Origin: Prorocentrum cordatum
Lineage: Eukaryota; Sar; Dinophyceae; Prorocentrales; Prorocentraceae
Length of the DNA: 64,000 nt
Direction of reading: 5' to 3'
NCBI GenBank assembly: GCA_963575745.1
Contig: CAUYUJ010007491.1
Span: forward strand, 453,244 to 517,243
Every line of letters starts with the position of its first letter. Position 1 is the first letter of the stretch. A program made the position numbers and the translations under genes. Below, piece by piece: positions 52,501 to 62,454 of this stretch. The notes under the pieces were generated by a model. It saw only the letters and a list, made by a program, of their open reading frames with translations. It did not search any database and was not told the origin of the DNA.

Positions 52501-54200
52501 CGAGATTGCGGGGCTCGATCGCTTCTGCAAGATCAGACGCGCACCATCGGGTCTGGCGCGCCTGGGTCATCCCTTTGACTGATGGGGCCAGTCAGTATCT
52601 TGGGGCGCCGCGGTGAGATCTCGCAGCGGCGCTCTTCGCCTGCGCTGCCCGCGATGCGCTCGCGCTCGTGATCCTTTGGACACTCAGCCAAGCCGCCAAC
52701 GTAAGACTCGGCGTCGCGAAGTAGAAAACGTGCGTGAAGCAGGGCAAACAAGGGGTCCTTGCAACAATCGCGGAATCCGCGTCCATCAGCTGTCTCAGCG
52801 CTCGTCGCCAGCAGGCGCTTCATGTCGCGCAACTGCCAAGCTCTCGGCGACTCGGGCTTTCCGACGAAGGAAACGTCGCATACAGGATCGATCTCCAGTG
52901 TTGGATTCATCTCCTGGATCATAGAGAGAGCACAGGGTGGCGCCATGCCGATCCACGTCGGCTTCTGAGTATCGGTCTCGTGCCTCATGCACTTGTGCCC
53001 CTGGTCTTGAGCAGGTCGTAGCCGGCGGTGGGGGTCATGGCTTTGTTGCTCCTGATACCTTCCAGGACTGCCGCCGGACCAACTCGTTCAGGACTGAACA
53101 GTTGGAGAGCTCCTTATTGTCTGAGCTCGCGCTTGACCTTGCAAACCATGGCGGTCGGCCGACGACGCCGACGATGGAGTACATTCTGACGGTCATCGAC
53201 TTCAGCCAGGAGTGATTCTGTCAGGGGCTCGAGGCGCGCGTAGATGGCCCCTTCAAGGATATCCCGCGCGGCGCCTCGAGCCACCTCCGAGGTCGGAACG
53301 GTCTCCCTTGAGGTCGCCGGCTGAACTCAAGGGCCACCTGATATGTTCCTTTGGGCCCCCCTGTGCTCGGGCGCGGTCAGGTTCTCGCCCGCTGGACAGA
53401 CAGTGTCTGTCGTGACGACCGCGACGTGCACCTCATGATCGACGGCCGCGATGATGTTGGCTTGCAGTGAATATCTCCGCACCATCTATGTATATGACCA
53501 GGTCTCCTTTGGTGTTGAAGACTGATGCCGGGAAGTCCAATAGCGGCAACTGGCAATGAACACTCGGACTAAATCAGCCTGCGGCGTCGTCAGCAGGTCG
53601 TCAGTCGGAACGGATATGGGCATTCATCGCCTTGATCTGGGGCCTGGAGATGAAGAGCGGGTCCATTCCCAGGGCCAGGCTTCAGCGTAGTAAGGTGTTT
53701 CTCCTGTGTGCGCCAGTCGGGTGTGCAACTGGCTCCTGCGGGCCATCATTTCCAAACCTGAACTGAACTCTTGGGGCGCCACCATGCAGCGCCAGGATGG
53801 CCGTGGCCGCCCTAGCTGACATCTGTGCGCTGGCGCCTCGCACCGTTCAACATGTCCATGACATGAGGGCTGGCACACTAGCACCCGTGAGTCTCGATGG
53901 TTTTGCCGACAGCGAAACCCACGAACAATGCCCCCTTGTTTGGGGCGCATCGCCCCGGCTGAGCTTGAGCTGGCGCTCCCGCTGCCCGTGGGCGGTTGTA
54001 GTTCACGACGCCCCCTCCTGTGGTGGCCAAACTTGCGACATTGACATCCTATTTGCGTCGGGCAACAATCACCGCCCCCTGCAAAATACACCCGACGACC
54101 TGCGCCGCCAAGCATTCGTCCGCGATTGCTGTGGTAGGCACCCTTTTCAGGGCGCCTGCCACGTCTAACTTTGAGAACGATCTGCCCACCACCGCTATCA
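49500..54200 (-). pseudogene. Strongly decayed second copia-like retroelement
   Basis: Fragments of one polyprotein can be followed on the minus strand. At 52988-52533 there is a domain with WIGMAPPCALSMIQEMNPT, later ARFLLRDAESYVGGLAECPK and DHERERIAGSA. At 52377-52180 a GAG-pre-integrase-like segment reads EIRRAHANLGHLGTGDL, with later KTKVLRDRQPLAEIGFNA; the CxxC that normally follows is lost. At 51964-51920 FENVLEEVLSQLSP and at about 51690-51640 SDDEAMRRALDARPRP resemble the end of the integrase. The pieces alternate among frames with many stops. Gag/protease (53-54.2 kb) and RT/RNase H (51.3-49.5 kb) are expected but I cannot demonstrate them. Family assignment is moderate, boundaries are approximate. 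Confidence 0.55.
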
Positions 54201-54417
54201 CCACGGCTTCCTTCTCCACTTCCAGGCGACCGCCGCCTAGGAGCCGCACTCCCCGAACGATGTCGAGTAATATCACGCCCTCCTGTTCGGTTTCCATGAT
54301 CATTCAGCGAGCTCTGGTCGGAAGCACAAGCACCTCCTCATGACCTCGGCTACCTTCTCAGGGGCGGGTTTCTCGGGGTAACGGTCGTCGAAAATCCGTC
54401 GATGTCATCGCACATGT

Positions 54418-55521
54418 TCAGGGCAGATCCGTCCAGTAGTGCAAGAATGGTCGAATCCTTTTTTCGTCCTGCCGGAGCTCGTAAAACCCATGAGGTCGCC
54501 ATAAGATATCCTCGGCGTGCCTCTCCTCAGCAGCATCGGCGTGGCCCGCGTTCTCCCTGGTGGCCTTGGACACGCGGTCCTCGCCGCAGGCGGCCCAATT
54601 GAAGTCGCCCGTGATGACGGAGAGTACTTCGCTGGCCGGGGCGATCTTCGCAGCAAGTGCTTCCCGCATTCGCCGCCGCTGCAGGCCGACCGCCGCATCG
54701 ACTTCGTCGGCAGGCAGCGCGGCGCCACGAGGGATCACCATGCCATTCACGCCCGTGGCGAAATAGACAACATGTAAATCTAGTGCCCCTGACTGGCCCC
54801 GGAGCTGCAACACCGCAGCACGGCCAGGGACCGTCTCGATCCAAAGGGGGCTCTCGTCGAACTGGTCCAGGAACTGCCGCTTAACGACGACGCCAACGCC
54901 GGCTCTGCGGGAAGTGCCAGGCGAAAACCAACTCCTGCAGTCGGAGGGGCAACTCCACGCAGCAGCCGTTCCCTCCAAGCAGTGAGCCTCGGATATCGTC
55001 ACGAAGTCCCGCTTCCTGAGAAGCCGGCGCACATACCTATCCTTGTCAACGTGCCGCCGTCGACGTCGGGCGAAGAGAGCCTGAGCATTCCAGCACGCGC
55101 CCGAAAGATCCCCCAGGAACGGGAACCGCTCGGAGTGCGCAGCAGCCAAGGCCGCGGCACCATGCACTGGAGCTGGCGGCTCCCGCGGCGGCGGCGCAGC
55201 GCGGCGAGCCCTCGGCAGACGGGGGGGCGCGCTCGCTGGCGGCAGCAGTGGGATACGCCCTAGCTGCGCGACCGCCTCGTCGAAATGCGCGGCCCCTGGC
55301 GGGGGCAACGATGGAACTGGAGGTACTGAAGCATGTGGGAGAAAGTCATGAGATCGAAAACAGAGGGGAACATCATCCCGGAGAGCAAGACGACGTACGT
55401 GAAGGTCCAAATCTAAGAAGAAACAACTGATGCCGTCAGACTCGATGACCTCAATTATGCATGCACTGGCCGCTGCACTTCTACGCCCAGCGGTGGCCGC
55501 CCCGCTGGGCTGAAGTTGGCG
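54418..55521 (-). CDS. Non-LTR element endonuclease-domain ORF (EEP fold)
   Basis: Open for 368 codons directly after the TGA at 55522, in the same frame as the 593-aa ORF upstream. After a Pro/Arg-rich lead, the region from GDLSGACWNAQALFARR shows endonuclease/exonuclease/phosphatase landmarks: RDFVTISEAH (catalytic Glu), VGVVVKRQFLDQF, LDLHVVYFATGVNG, and SVITGDFNWAACGED (the GDxN motif). It ends in LHYWTDLP, where a conserved S-D-H would be expected, so the nuclease domain is cut before its catalytic His; readable remnants may continue out of frame toward 54360. In LINEs this domain nicks the target DNA. No reverse transcriptase is recognisable downstream on this strand. Confidence 0.7.
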   Translation of the reverse strand, partial: RQLQPSGAATAGRRSAAASACIIEVIESDGISCFFLDLDLHVRRLALRDDVPLCFRSHDFLPHASVPPVPSLPPPGAAHFDEAVAQLGRIPLLPPASAPPRLPRARRAAPPPREPPAPVHGAAALAAAHSERFPFLGDLSGACWNAQALFARRRRRHVDKDRYVRRLLRKRDFVTISEAHCLEGTAAAWSCPSDCRSWFSPGTSRRAGVGVVVKRQFLDQFDESPLWIETVPGRAAVLQLRGQSGALDLHVVYFATGVNGMVIPRGAALPADEVDAAVGLQRRRMREALAAKIAPASEVLSVITGDFNWAACGEDRVSKATRENAGHADAAEERHAEDILWRPHGFYELRQDEKRIRPFLHYWTDLP

Positions 55522-57303
55522 TCACACGGCGCTGGCTGAGGCTGCTGCGCCACCACCCCCAGCCCTGCGCGCACGCTGCTGGCCAGCGGACTCTTCTGGC
55601 GAGACCGTGATGGAGACCAGGTCCTCGCCCATGAGCACAGCCTTGCCGTGCAGCGCCTGCTTGACCGCCTGGGCATCTGCCATCCCACGCAGATGCAGAC
55701 GCACCCTCCCTGGAGCCACGGAGGGGTCATCGTCGGCCAAGCGCCGCCACGACCCTGGCACTAGAGTGTCCGCTGAGGCCGCCGGTGTCAGGGCCACGCC
55801 AGTCTGGGCCTGAACCACCGCCAGGATTGGGCTGATCACGGACTGGGGGTCGTAGCCCGGAGAGCCGTCGACGTTCAGCTCCGCGGACGTGGGACCGTCT
55901 GCCGTCGAGGCTGCCCGGGCCGCGGCCGGGCGCAGCGCGGCCCGGAGGCTAGAGGGGGTGGCCTCTGGGGTAGCCCATGCCCTGCCGCCCTGCCTGGAGG
56001 GCCTCCAGCGGATTTTGGTCACGGCCGCATCCTTGTCCTCCACCCAGAGCTTCGCCACTATGTCCTGCCACACGTCCTGCTGCGCCGACGTGCGAATAGT
56101 GGCCAACCGGGGCTTGAGAAACAACGCCTCGTCACAGAGGTGCCAGACCCTGGACAAGGCTGACGGAGATGACATCTCCATGATGAGCGCCGAATTATCG
56201 CTGAAGATGGTCCTGTCCGCCAGGAGCACTTCCCGGCCGATCTGCGTCTGCCTGAGGTCCCGCATGAACAACTGCATCCCCATCTCGGTGACGCCCCGAC
56301 GGGGCAGCAGGAACTCGACGCGAGACCGGGGTAAATCTGGAGCCGACCCAGGGCTCCGCAAGTGCCTGCCCAACCTGACCCCGAGGGCGCTGCCCATCTC
56401 CAGGACCGTCTGGATGGTCTGCGGAAGGAGCATGGACGGACAGTCTGCGAAGAGGGACAGCCCCTGGTGCAGCACCGCCACCGGCTCGGCCACCGAAAGC
56501 ACCTTGGGGATCTGCATGGGCATGTGCGTGGACAGCGTTGCGATAAAGAGCCCTCGCGAGGCATGCAAGGGGCCGCCAGCACCGGGGAGAACCATCTGTA
56601 ACGGCTGCGTAACAAAGGCCTGCTCGCGCACCACCGGCGCCCACCTCTCGCCCATGAAAGCGTGCCAGAACAAGTCACGGATGGCACCGCAAGTCGTGCA
56701 GCCCGGAAGCACCTCCATGGGGACCAGAAGACGCAGCGGGCGCCCTGCAAAGGTGTCCGGTGGGGTCTTCAGGAGGAGCGAGTGCAGCCGTCCCAGGGCT
56801 GCTGTCGACGTCGGTGCCCACGCAGTCAGGCCGCCGCGAGGCAGCTGGTCGAAGAAGGGCTCCCCTTTGTCTAGGCGGCTTTGCCACAGCCAGGCCTCTG
56901 GAACGGGTAGAACACGCGGGTGCTGCGCCACATGCCCGGGCAGCGTCGAGACCGACGACAGCTGCGTGGCGATCACCTCGTGCTCAGAGGCTGGAGTGTT
57001 GATCACGAACGTGAGCCCAGGCTCCGCCAATTCACGCCAGCGGTCGAGGCTGCCGCCTTTGTCGCGCCGGCGACGTGCCAAGACCCCGGGCAGCAGCTGA
57101 TGGCACTGCTGGTGCGCCCGCTGCAAACTGTATCGTCGTTCACGCTCTTCGAAAACAGCCAGCCTCGTGTCATGTTTCCATAGCTGGTATTCCTCAGGAT
57201 GGTCGCCAGTGAACTTCTTCACCGTCTTGCCATCACCCGATACAGTCGCCATCGCGCTGGTCCGAGTCCTCTGCGACCGCAAGAGAGTTCGGATTCCGCA
57301 CAA
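55522..57303 (-). CDS. Intact 593-codon ORF1-like protein of a non-LTR element
   Basis: Uninterrupted frame of 593 residues. The probable start is Met18 (57250-57252, MATVSGDGKTVKKF) rather than the first Met at 57303. The N-terminus (KFTGDHPEEYQLWKHDTR) resembles gag-like starts of retroelements; the middle is hydrophobic and mixed, with no motif I recognise (LLLKTPPDTFAGRPLRLLVP, FMRDLRQTQIGREVLLADRT). The C-terminal section GRVRLHLRGMADAQAVKQAL with HGKAVLMGEDLVSITV could be an RRM-like nucleic-acid-binding fold. Its frame leads through a single TGA into an endonuclease-domain ORF, suggesting an ORF1 of the same element. Being unbroken beside heavily mutated elements, it may be young. Function beyond nucleic-acid binding is inference. 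Confidence 0.65.
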   Translation of the reverse strand: MCGIRTLLRSQRTRTSAMATVSGDGKTVKKFTGDHPEEYQLWKHDTRLAVFEERERRYSLQRAHQQCHQLLPGVLARRRRDKGGSLDRWRELAEPGLTFVINTPASEHEVIATQLSSVSTLPGHVAQHPRVLPVPEAWLWQSRLDKGEPFFDQLPRGGLTAWAPTSTAALGRLHSLLLKTPPDTFAGRPLRLLVPMEVLPGCTTCGAIRDLFWHAFMGERWAPVVREQAFVTQPLQMVLPGAGGPLHASRGLFIATLSTHMPMQIPKVLSVAEPVAVLHQGLSLFADCPSMLLPQTIQTVLEMGSALGVRLGRHLRSPGSAPDLPRSRVEFLLPRRGVTEMGMQLFMRDLRQTQIGREVLLADRTIFSDNSALIMEMSSPSALSRVWHLCDEALFLKPRLATIRTSAQQDVWQDIVAKLWVEDKDAAVTKIRWRPSRQGGRAWATPEATPSSLRAALRPAAARAASTADGPTSAELNVDGSPGYDPQSVISPILAVVQAQTGVALTPAASADTLVPGSWRRLADDDPSVAPGRVRLHLRGMADAQAVKQALHGKAVLMGEDLVSITVSPEESAGQQRARRAGGGGAAASASAV

Positions 57304-57732
57304 CTCCGCAGTACCAATTTAAACGTGTGCGGTACATCTCGATACAACCCTGTGCACCGCTTAGGTCAGGCTCTGGAACCAGAGAACAGGCGGAAGAAGC
57401 CAACGGCGAACCACACAGAATATCCCATCGAATCTGCACCCCATCCCCCGCCCTCCTCCACCGTCGCCCCCGCCAGGGAGGAGGAGAGAAGCGAAAGGGC
57501 CCACGTAAACTCGATCCTCGATCCTCGACCCTCGCCCGCGATAGCGCCCGCAAAAGTTCGATCCTCGATCCTCGACCCAACGGGGGGGTCCAACTCTGCA
57601 CGCGCGGCGCTCTCCTGCGCGCGCAGGCGCGCACCGCGAAGAAGAGGGCCGCGACGCTGAGGGGCCCGGCCGCGAACGACAGCGCCTGTAGAGGGGGCTG
57701 CTCCCGGCTGCTGCAACCAAGCCGCGCCTGTC

Positions 57733-57815
57733 CTCTCGCTCCTCCTCCTCCTCCTCCTCCTCCTCCTCCTCCTCCTCCTCCTCCTCCTCCTCCTCCTCCT
57801 CCTCCTCCTCCTCCC
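57733..57815. repeat. (CTC)n microsatellite
   Basis: About 27 pure CTC triplets. Confidence 0.95.
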
Positions 57816-58121
57816 AGCCATTTCCGGGTCTCTGGAGAGATACCTGTTGGGTCGCGCACTTGGAAGGTGGCGCAGCGGTCCAGAGCCTCTCTTCGCGCCT
57901 TGCCGTCTCGGTCCGCCCCGATGCCGCCGCAGGCCGTTAGGGCCGCACAGCTGGCCGCCGCGCCAGTGGCGCTGCTCGGGCTCCTGCGGGGGGCACACGC
58001 ACTCGGGGCCCGCGGACGCCCTGTCGGCGCTGCGGGCAGACAGCCCCGCCCTGGGCGCTCTTAAGGCCCTCGAGCGCCGGGGGGCGCAGGAGCCACCGTC
58101 CTGGCCTCTGCCGCCTCCCCG

Positions 58122-58253
58122 CTGGCCATCGCTCGGACGTCCATTTCCTGCGTTTTTGTTCGTTTTCATGCGTGGCTTTTTCGCCAAAAGATCAAGGATG
58201 CTCCTCGATGGTCCTCGCCGAAGGAAAAGTGCACACGTCCGAGCGATGCCAGG
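58122..58253 (-). mobile_element. Introner-like TIR element, copy 3 (132 bp)
   Basis: Minus strand starts CCTGGCATCGCTCGGACGTG and ends ACGTCCGAGCGATGGCCAG; perfect inverted ends of 15 bp or more. It shares the interior TCGAGGAGCATCCTTGATCT and a GCATGAAAACGAAC-like block with copy 2. On the minus strand the boundaries read CCTG|GC and CCAG|. It sits at the end of a minus-strand coiled-coil frame. Confidence 0.75.
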
Positions 58254-58758
58254 CCCATGGGCCAGTGGAGCCGCGGGCCTCTCTGCGAGCGACGCCTTGT
58301 GCCGGTCCAGCAGCGCCTGCTCGGCCTTGAGCACCTTGGCCGCCGCATCTGCGGCCCCGCGCGCCTGCCGGCACGCGCTCGGTGGTCTTGTCCACCTGCT
58401 TCTCCCGCTTGTTGATGCGCTGGTGCAGGTCCTGCAGCCCCTTGGAATGGAGGTCCGCAGGCTGCTGCTCCTCCTCCTCAGCCTGAGGACCACCAATCTT
58501 GAGGGCGATGGCCCGCCGCGGAGCCTCCGAGAGGCCGAGCAGTGGGTCGCCCAGCAGCGCGTGCTGAAGCTCCTGCTGCAGCACCCTTCTTGTCCTGCGC
58601 GGCGGCGTCCTGGCGCTGATATGGCCGTCGACGATGGCGCATTCGACGTGGACCTCGACGACCCAGAGCTTGCAAGCAAGCTCAATGAGGCTGGCTTCGT
58701 CCAACACGGCCGACAGGGAGAAAGTCAAGCGGGCCCAGGCTGTGCTCTTCGCCTGCAT
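58254..58758 (-). pseudogene. Coiled-coil ORF relic, probably retroelement-derived
   Basis: Minus-strand frame starting MQAKSTAWARLTFS runs to DLHSKGLQDLHQRINKREKQ and VDKTTERVPAGARG, then continues in a shifted frame as ARGAADAAAKVLKAEQALLD and RHKASLAERPAAPLAHG. Heptad-like spacing of Leu, Ala and charged residues indicates a coiled coil, as in N-terminal proteins of dinoflagellate LINEs. One indel near 58370 splits it. The introner-like element begins exactly where the coil ends. Confidence 0.5.
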
Positions 58759-59157
58759 AAAACCGCGGCTGGGGTAGCCAGGCCATCGCGAGCGGGAGCT
58801 CGCAGCGGGTCTCGGACCTCGAGATCCTGACCGCTGACGTCACGGCCTGGTCCTCGGCCCAGAACCTGCTGGTGGGGCGCGTGGCTGCAGGTGCAGGTCG
58901 GGATGGGCCGCACCGTCCTGACGTCGGAGATCGTGCCGCTCGGCCGGTATCTCCGGCGTGGTGTCCAGGCTCGTCCTCTTCGTCTGCCGCGCCGTGCTCG
59001 GGTGCTGCCAGCGGCGCTGGGAGCTCTCCCGACGCTACCCTGGCATCGGCCTCGGCGGCCCCTGGCATCCAGTGCCGGAGCGCTGGAGGCGGCGGGGGCG
59101 CGCCCTCCGCGCCCCGCGTGGTGCTGCTGCGGGAGCACCGCCTCGAGGATGAGAAGG

Positions 59158-59347
59158 CGAAAACCCACCCCCACCCCCAGTCCCGGCGCCCACCCCCGAA
59201 CCCGCGACTCAAGGAGTCGGGACTGGGGGTGGGGGTGGGTTTTCGGGGTCCAGGAGTGGAGAAAACCCACCCCCACCCCCAGTCCCGACTCCTTGAGTCG
59301 CGGGTTCGGGGGTGGGCGCCGGGACTGGGGGTGGGGGTGGGTTTTCG
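59158..59347. mobile_element. Nested G-rich palindrome (foldback element)
   Basis: Two arms of about 80-88 bp (59158-59245 and 59268-59347) are inverted copies with essentially no mismatch, joined by about 22 bp containing GGTCCAGGAGTGGA. Each arm is itself bounded by inverted 25-bp ends (GAAAACCCACCCCCACCCCC then AGTCCC) around a GGCGCCCACCCCCGAACCCG core. The G-strands (GGGACTGGGGGTGGGGGTGG) fit the G-quadruplex rule. It separates the minus-strand relics from the plus-strand LINE. Confidence 0.85.
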
Positions 59348-59370
59348 CTTTCTGAAAGGAGCCGCGCCTG

Positions 59371-59950
59371 GTGGACTCGGCTCGGAGGTGGGCTTCGAAG
59401 GGGGGCCTGAACTCTGTCTTCGGCCAGGCGGAGTCCAGGGGCGGCGAGGCGAACGAGTCGTCCAGTGGGGTTGCAGTGCTCAGCCCCCTGCCGCTTCTGG
59501 ATGGTTTTGCGGCGCTGCAGGACGCCTTGCCTCGTGGCCGCTGCCAGGTCGGAGTGGTGAACACCGGGTTGGGTGTACCGCTGCACTGCATCAGCATCTA
59601 CCTCACCACGAAGGTCGGGCTGGCGGAGCCGAACCTCTCCCACCTAGAGCGGCTCCTGGCGGGGCTTGCTGGTCTCAGCGGGCCCTGGGTGGTGGGCGGC
59701 GATTGGAACTTGGGGAGCATTCGGAGGTCCAGGAGTGGGCCCGTCTAGTCCATGGCGTGGTGGTGGCTCCTGACAGCCCAACATTCGGGGAGAAGGTCCT
59801 GGACTTCTTCGTGGTGTCGCGCGTGCTGGGGAATTTCGTGCGCAACGTCGACGTGGTCGAAGTGACAGCCATTCGCGCGCACGCGCCAGTGCGGTTGCGG
59901 CTTCACGGACTCCACGCGGAAGCCAAGGTCAGGAGAGCCGTGCTCCCCGT
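59371..59950 (+). pseudogene. LINE endonuclease (EEP) domain, two frames
   Basis: Frame 1 reads SVFGQAESRGGEANESSSGV, then VVNTGLGVPLHCISIYLTTK and SGPWVVGGDWNLGSI (GDxN motif, 59692-59712). A frameshift there moves to the second frame: LELGEHSEVQEWARLVHGVV, FGEKVLDFFVVSRVLGN and VTAIRAHAPVRLRLHG, where the His is the expected catalytic one. The N-terminal part with the catalytic Glu is missing, probably cut by the palindrome at 59158-59347. Confidence 0.75.
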
Positions 59951-61200
59951 GGCCTATCCCATCGTGCTGCCGCCGCCCACGCGCGCCGCCCCTCAGGAGG
60001 TCGGCGACGGAGCGTGGCCCTGGGAAGCCGGCGGCCTCCCTGGAGACCTGCACGTTGCGACGCAGGCATGGTTCAAGAGGGCCGAGGAGTATTTGTCCTG
60101 CTTGCACGGCTGCGGAGGCCGCAGGGAGGGACGCTGTCTGGGCCTCCGAGAGCAGCGAGTCCCCTTCGCCACGGAGTGGCAGAGCCAGCTGAAGGCGCGG
60201 ACCTCGGCAGAGTACCGCTGCTTGGCTGGGCTGCTTGCGGCCAGCCAGCGGGCCGCCTCCCTCCAGGCTGTGATGCGCAGCAAGGGGTGGCTGAGGTACT
60301 CCGCGCTCAACCAGCAGCTGCAGGTCATCACCGCGTTCGCGGTCGAAGGCGGCTGGTGGCCGCAGTCGGGCGTGTTGGCCAACATGTCGGTGGACAAGCT
60401 GCTGAAGGTGCTCGGCAGCGACTCGGCCTCCGCCTCGCCGTACCTCCTTCAGGCCATGGGCGACCATGTGTTGAGCTTGCGGAGGCGGGACCAGCACCAG
60501 CAGCGGGCCCAGTGGCAGCCCTAGGCCAAGGAGGCGGGGTCCGCCACGGGGGGCCAGCAGGCGTCCGCATACGTGCGTACCGCCCAAGTGCGCCCCGCGG
60601 TCATCGAGACGCTCGACGACGACTCGGGCTTGGTCCTCCCGCTCGGCGGGGACGCAGCAATGGAGTTCCTCATGCGGCAGTGGGAGCCGCTGTGGGTCAA
60701 CCCAGACCGCGCCGACGAAGTCCACCCGCGGGAGTGGACGGGCCGGGAGTCCCACGCTTCTAGCTTGCCGCGGTTGCAGGTGGCCGACTTGGACGCAGCC
60801 GTCGACATGTGCGGCGAGAAGGCAGGGCTGGGCTGGGACCCGCTCCACTCTCGGCAACTGCGGTGGCCGCCGCGCAGGTACAAGGAGCGGTTCCTGGACG
60901 TGCTGAGGTGTTGGGAGCCCTCGCCCGCCAGAAGCTCGCCTTTTGGCTGGTGCTCGTCGGCTTCTGGCCCAAGGCGCTGCCAGCGGGCGGAGTGAGGCCC
61001 ATCATCCTCAATGGCATCTGGCTGCGGCTGTGGTCGAGGATGCGGCAGCCGCTGGTGGCGGAGCGGGGGCGCGGGCTGGAGAGCAGCTTCTACTGCGGAG
61101 GAGCCGACAATACGTGCGACCGAGCAGAACACGTCCACAACCTGCTGGCCGCCTTCTGCGACCAGCAGGAAGGCATGGCGGCAAGCACCGCGGCCCTCGA
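59951..61200 (+). pseudogene. LINE connector and reverse transcriptase N-terminal part, with in-frame TAG
   Basis: The frame from the endonuclease continues through a 190-residue connector (WFKRAEEYLSCLHGCGGRRE, TSAEYRCLAGLLAASQRAAS) to a TAG at 60522-60524, then goes on in the same frame (ASAYVRTAQVRPAVIETL) into DMCGEKAGLGWDPLHSRQL, the beginning of the RT domain. Near 60910 coding moves to another frame: KLAFWLVLVGFWPKALPAGG, VRPIILNGIWLRLWSRMRQP. One nonsense codon and at least one indel are therefore visible. Confidence 0.75.
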
Positions 61201-62453
61201 CCTAAGCAAGTACTACGAGTACGTCTCCCACGGCACCCTGCTGAGGGAAGCGCGGGCCACGCACTTCCCGCTGCCGCTGCTGAAGGCGCTGTGCTGCGCC
61301 TACCGCTTGCCGCAAGCCCAAACGCGCAAAGTTCGCAGGCGCCCTCGGCATCGCCATCTGGGCCAACGGCACGCTCGCCGCCGGGTGCTTCTGCGCGCTG
61401 GGGCTCGCGAGGCTTATGGTCCACGCGCTCCTGGTGGAGCAGGCGCGGCGCTTCCCCCGAGTTCGGGCGCTGTCGCTGGTGGATGACCAGCTGCTGCAGG
61501 CGCTCGGCCCGCCGCCTTGGCCTTCGTGGTGGAGGGCTTGCAGGCTCGGAAGCTGCAGGGTCAACTGGGGCAAGACCGGCTGGCTCACGGCCCACCGCGA
61601 GCTCGCAGGCCGCCTCGAGGCCGCCTGGGCTGGCGAGATCGAGAGGAGCCGAGGTGTGCGATGCCTCGGTGGCGACGGCTCCGACGGCGTCAAGCGGTCC
61701 GTCGCGGACCAGGGCGAGCGCCTGGCCAAGGCGCATGGCGCGGCCAAGCGAGTCCATGTGCTCCGGGGAGCTGGTGCGGCGGTGGAGCGCATTCAACGCG
61801 GCTCCCCAACCGCCGCTGCGGTCTGGGGCGCGGCCGTCACAGGGCTGGCTGACCACGAGCTCCCATGGGCTACGAGTCGGCGCCCTTCGCGCGGCAGGCC
61901 GGCTTCCCGCAGGCGCGAATGTTGGTCTGAGGCTGCGCTCGCTGTACAGAGCGTGCTGGAGGGATCCAGCAGTGGTCCACGTGGGAGAAGTTGTGCATGC
62001 GTGGGCCATGTGCGTCGAGACCTCGCTTCCTGCCCGATCGGTCTTGGAAGCCGTTCTGGAGCGGTCTCGGGGCATCCTGCAGTCGAAGGCTCCTTATGGT
62101 CGGTGCAGAAACCCCGCCCAAGTACTCCAACTCGTGCTAGCCAGGATTGGAGCCAGCATGCGGTCAGCCACGGAGCTGGTCGGGCCGACGGGCAAGAGGT
62201 GGTCGACCTGCTGCTCTTTTCTCCAGGTCGAGCGGTGGCGGCAGCGAAGGCCATGGCTGTCGCTGCCAACGATCTGGTGTCCACCAGTAGATACCAGCGC
62301 TGGCGTTCTGAACTGAAAAGGAGGCCCCTTGGTCGGGTTTTGTTCGAGAAGTCCACGTCTGGACTAAGCCGGCACGCCAGGAACCTCATTCGTAGCCTGA
62401 TTTCGGGGATCCATTGGTCGCAGGAGCGGGCGGTCTGTCTCATGTCGGTGTAA
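61185..62453 (+). pseudogene. LINE reverse transcriptase palm and thumb region
   Basis: AALDLSKYYEYVSHGTLLRE carries the first catalytic Asp. After an indel near 61325 the frame KFAGALGIAIWANGTLAAGC, FCALGLARLMVHALLVE gives the motif B region, and RVRALSLVDDQLLQALG (about 61470-61500) is the catalytic x-x-DD box, intact. Downstream VNWGKTGWLTAHRELAGRL and later GLRLRSLYRACWRDPAVVHV, GKEVVDLLLFSPGRAVA, RYQRWRSELKRRPLGRVLFE read alternately in two frames. Catalytic residues are kept despite the indels, so degeneration is recent relative to the element at 6.4-7.7 kb. Confidence 0.75.
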
Positions 62454-62454
62454 C

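Noticed and set aside
59161-59350. HPHPQSR-type coding frame through the palindrome
   Set aside because: The reading frame exists only because of the CCCACCC repeats; symmetry shows an inverted-repeat element.
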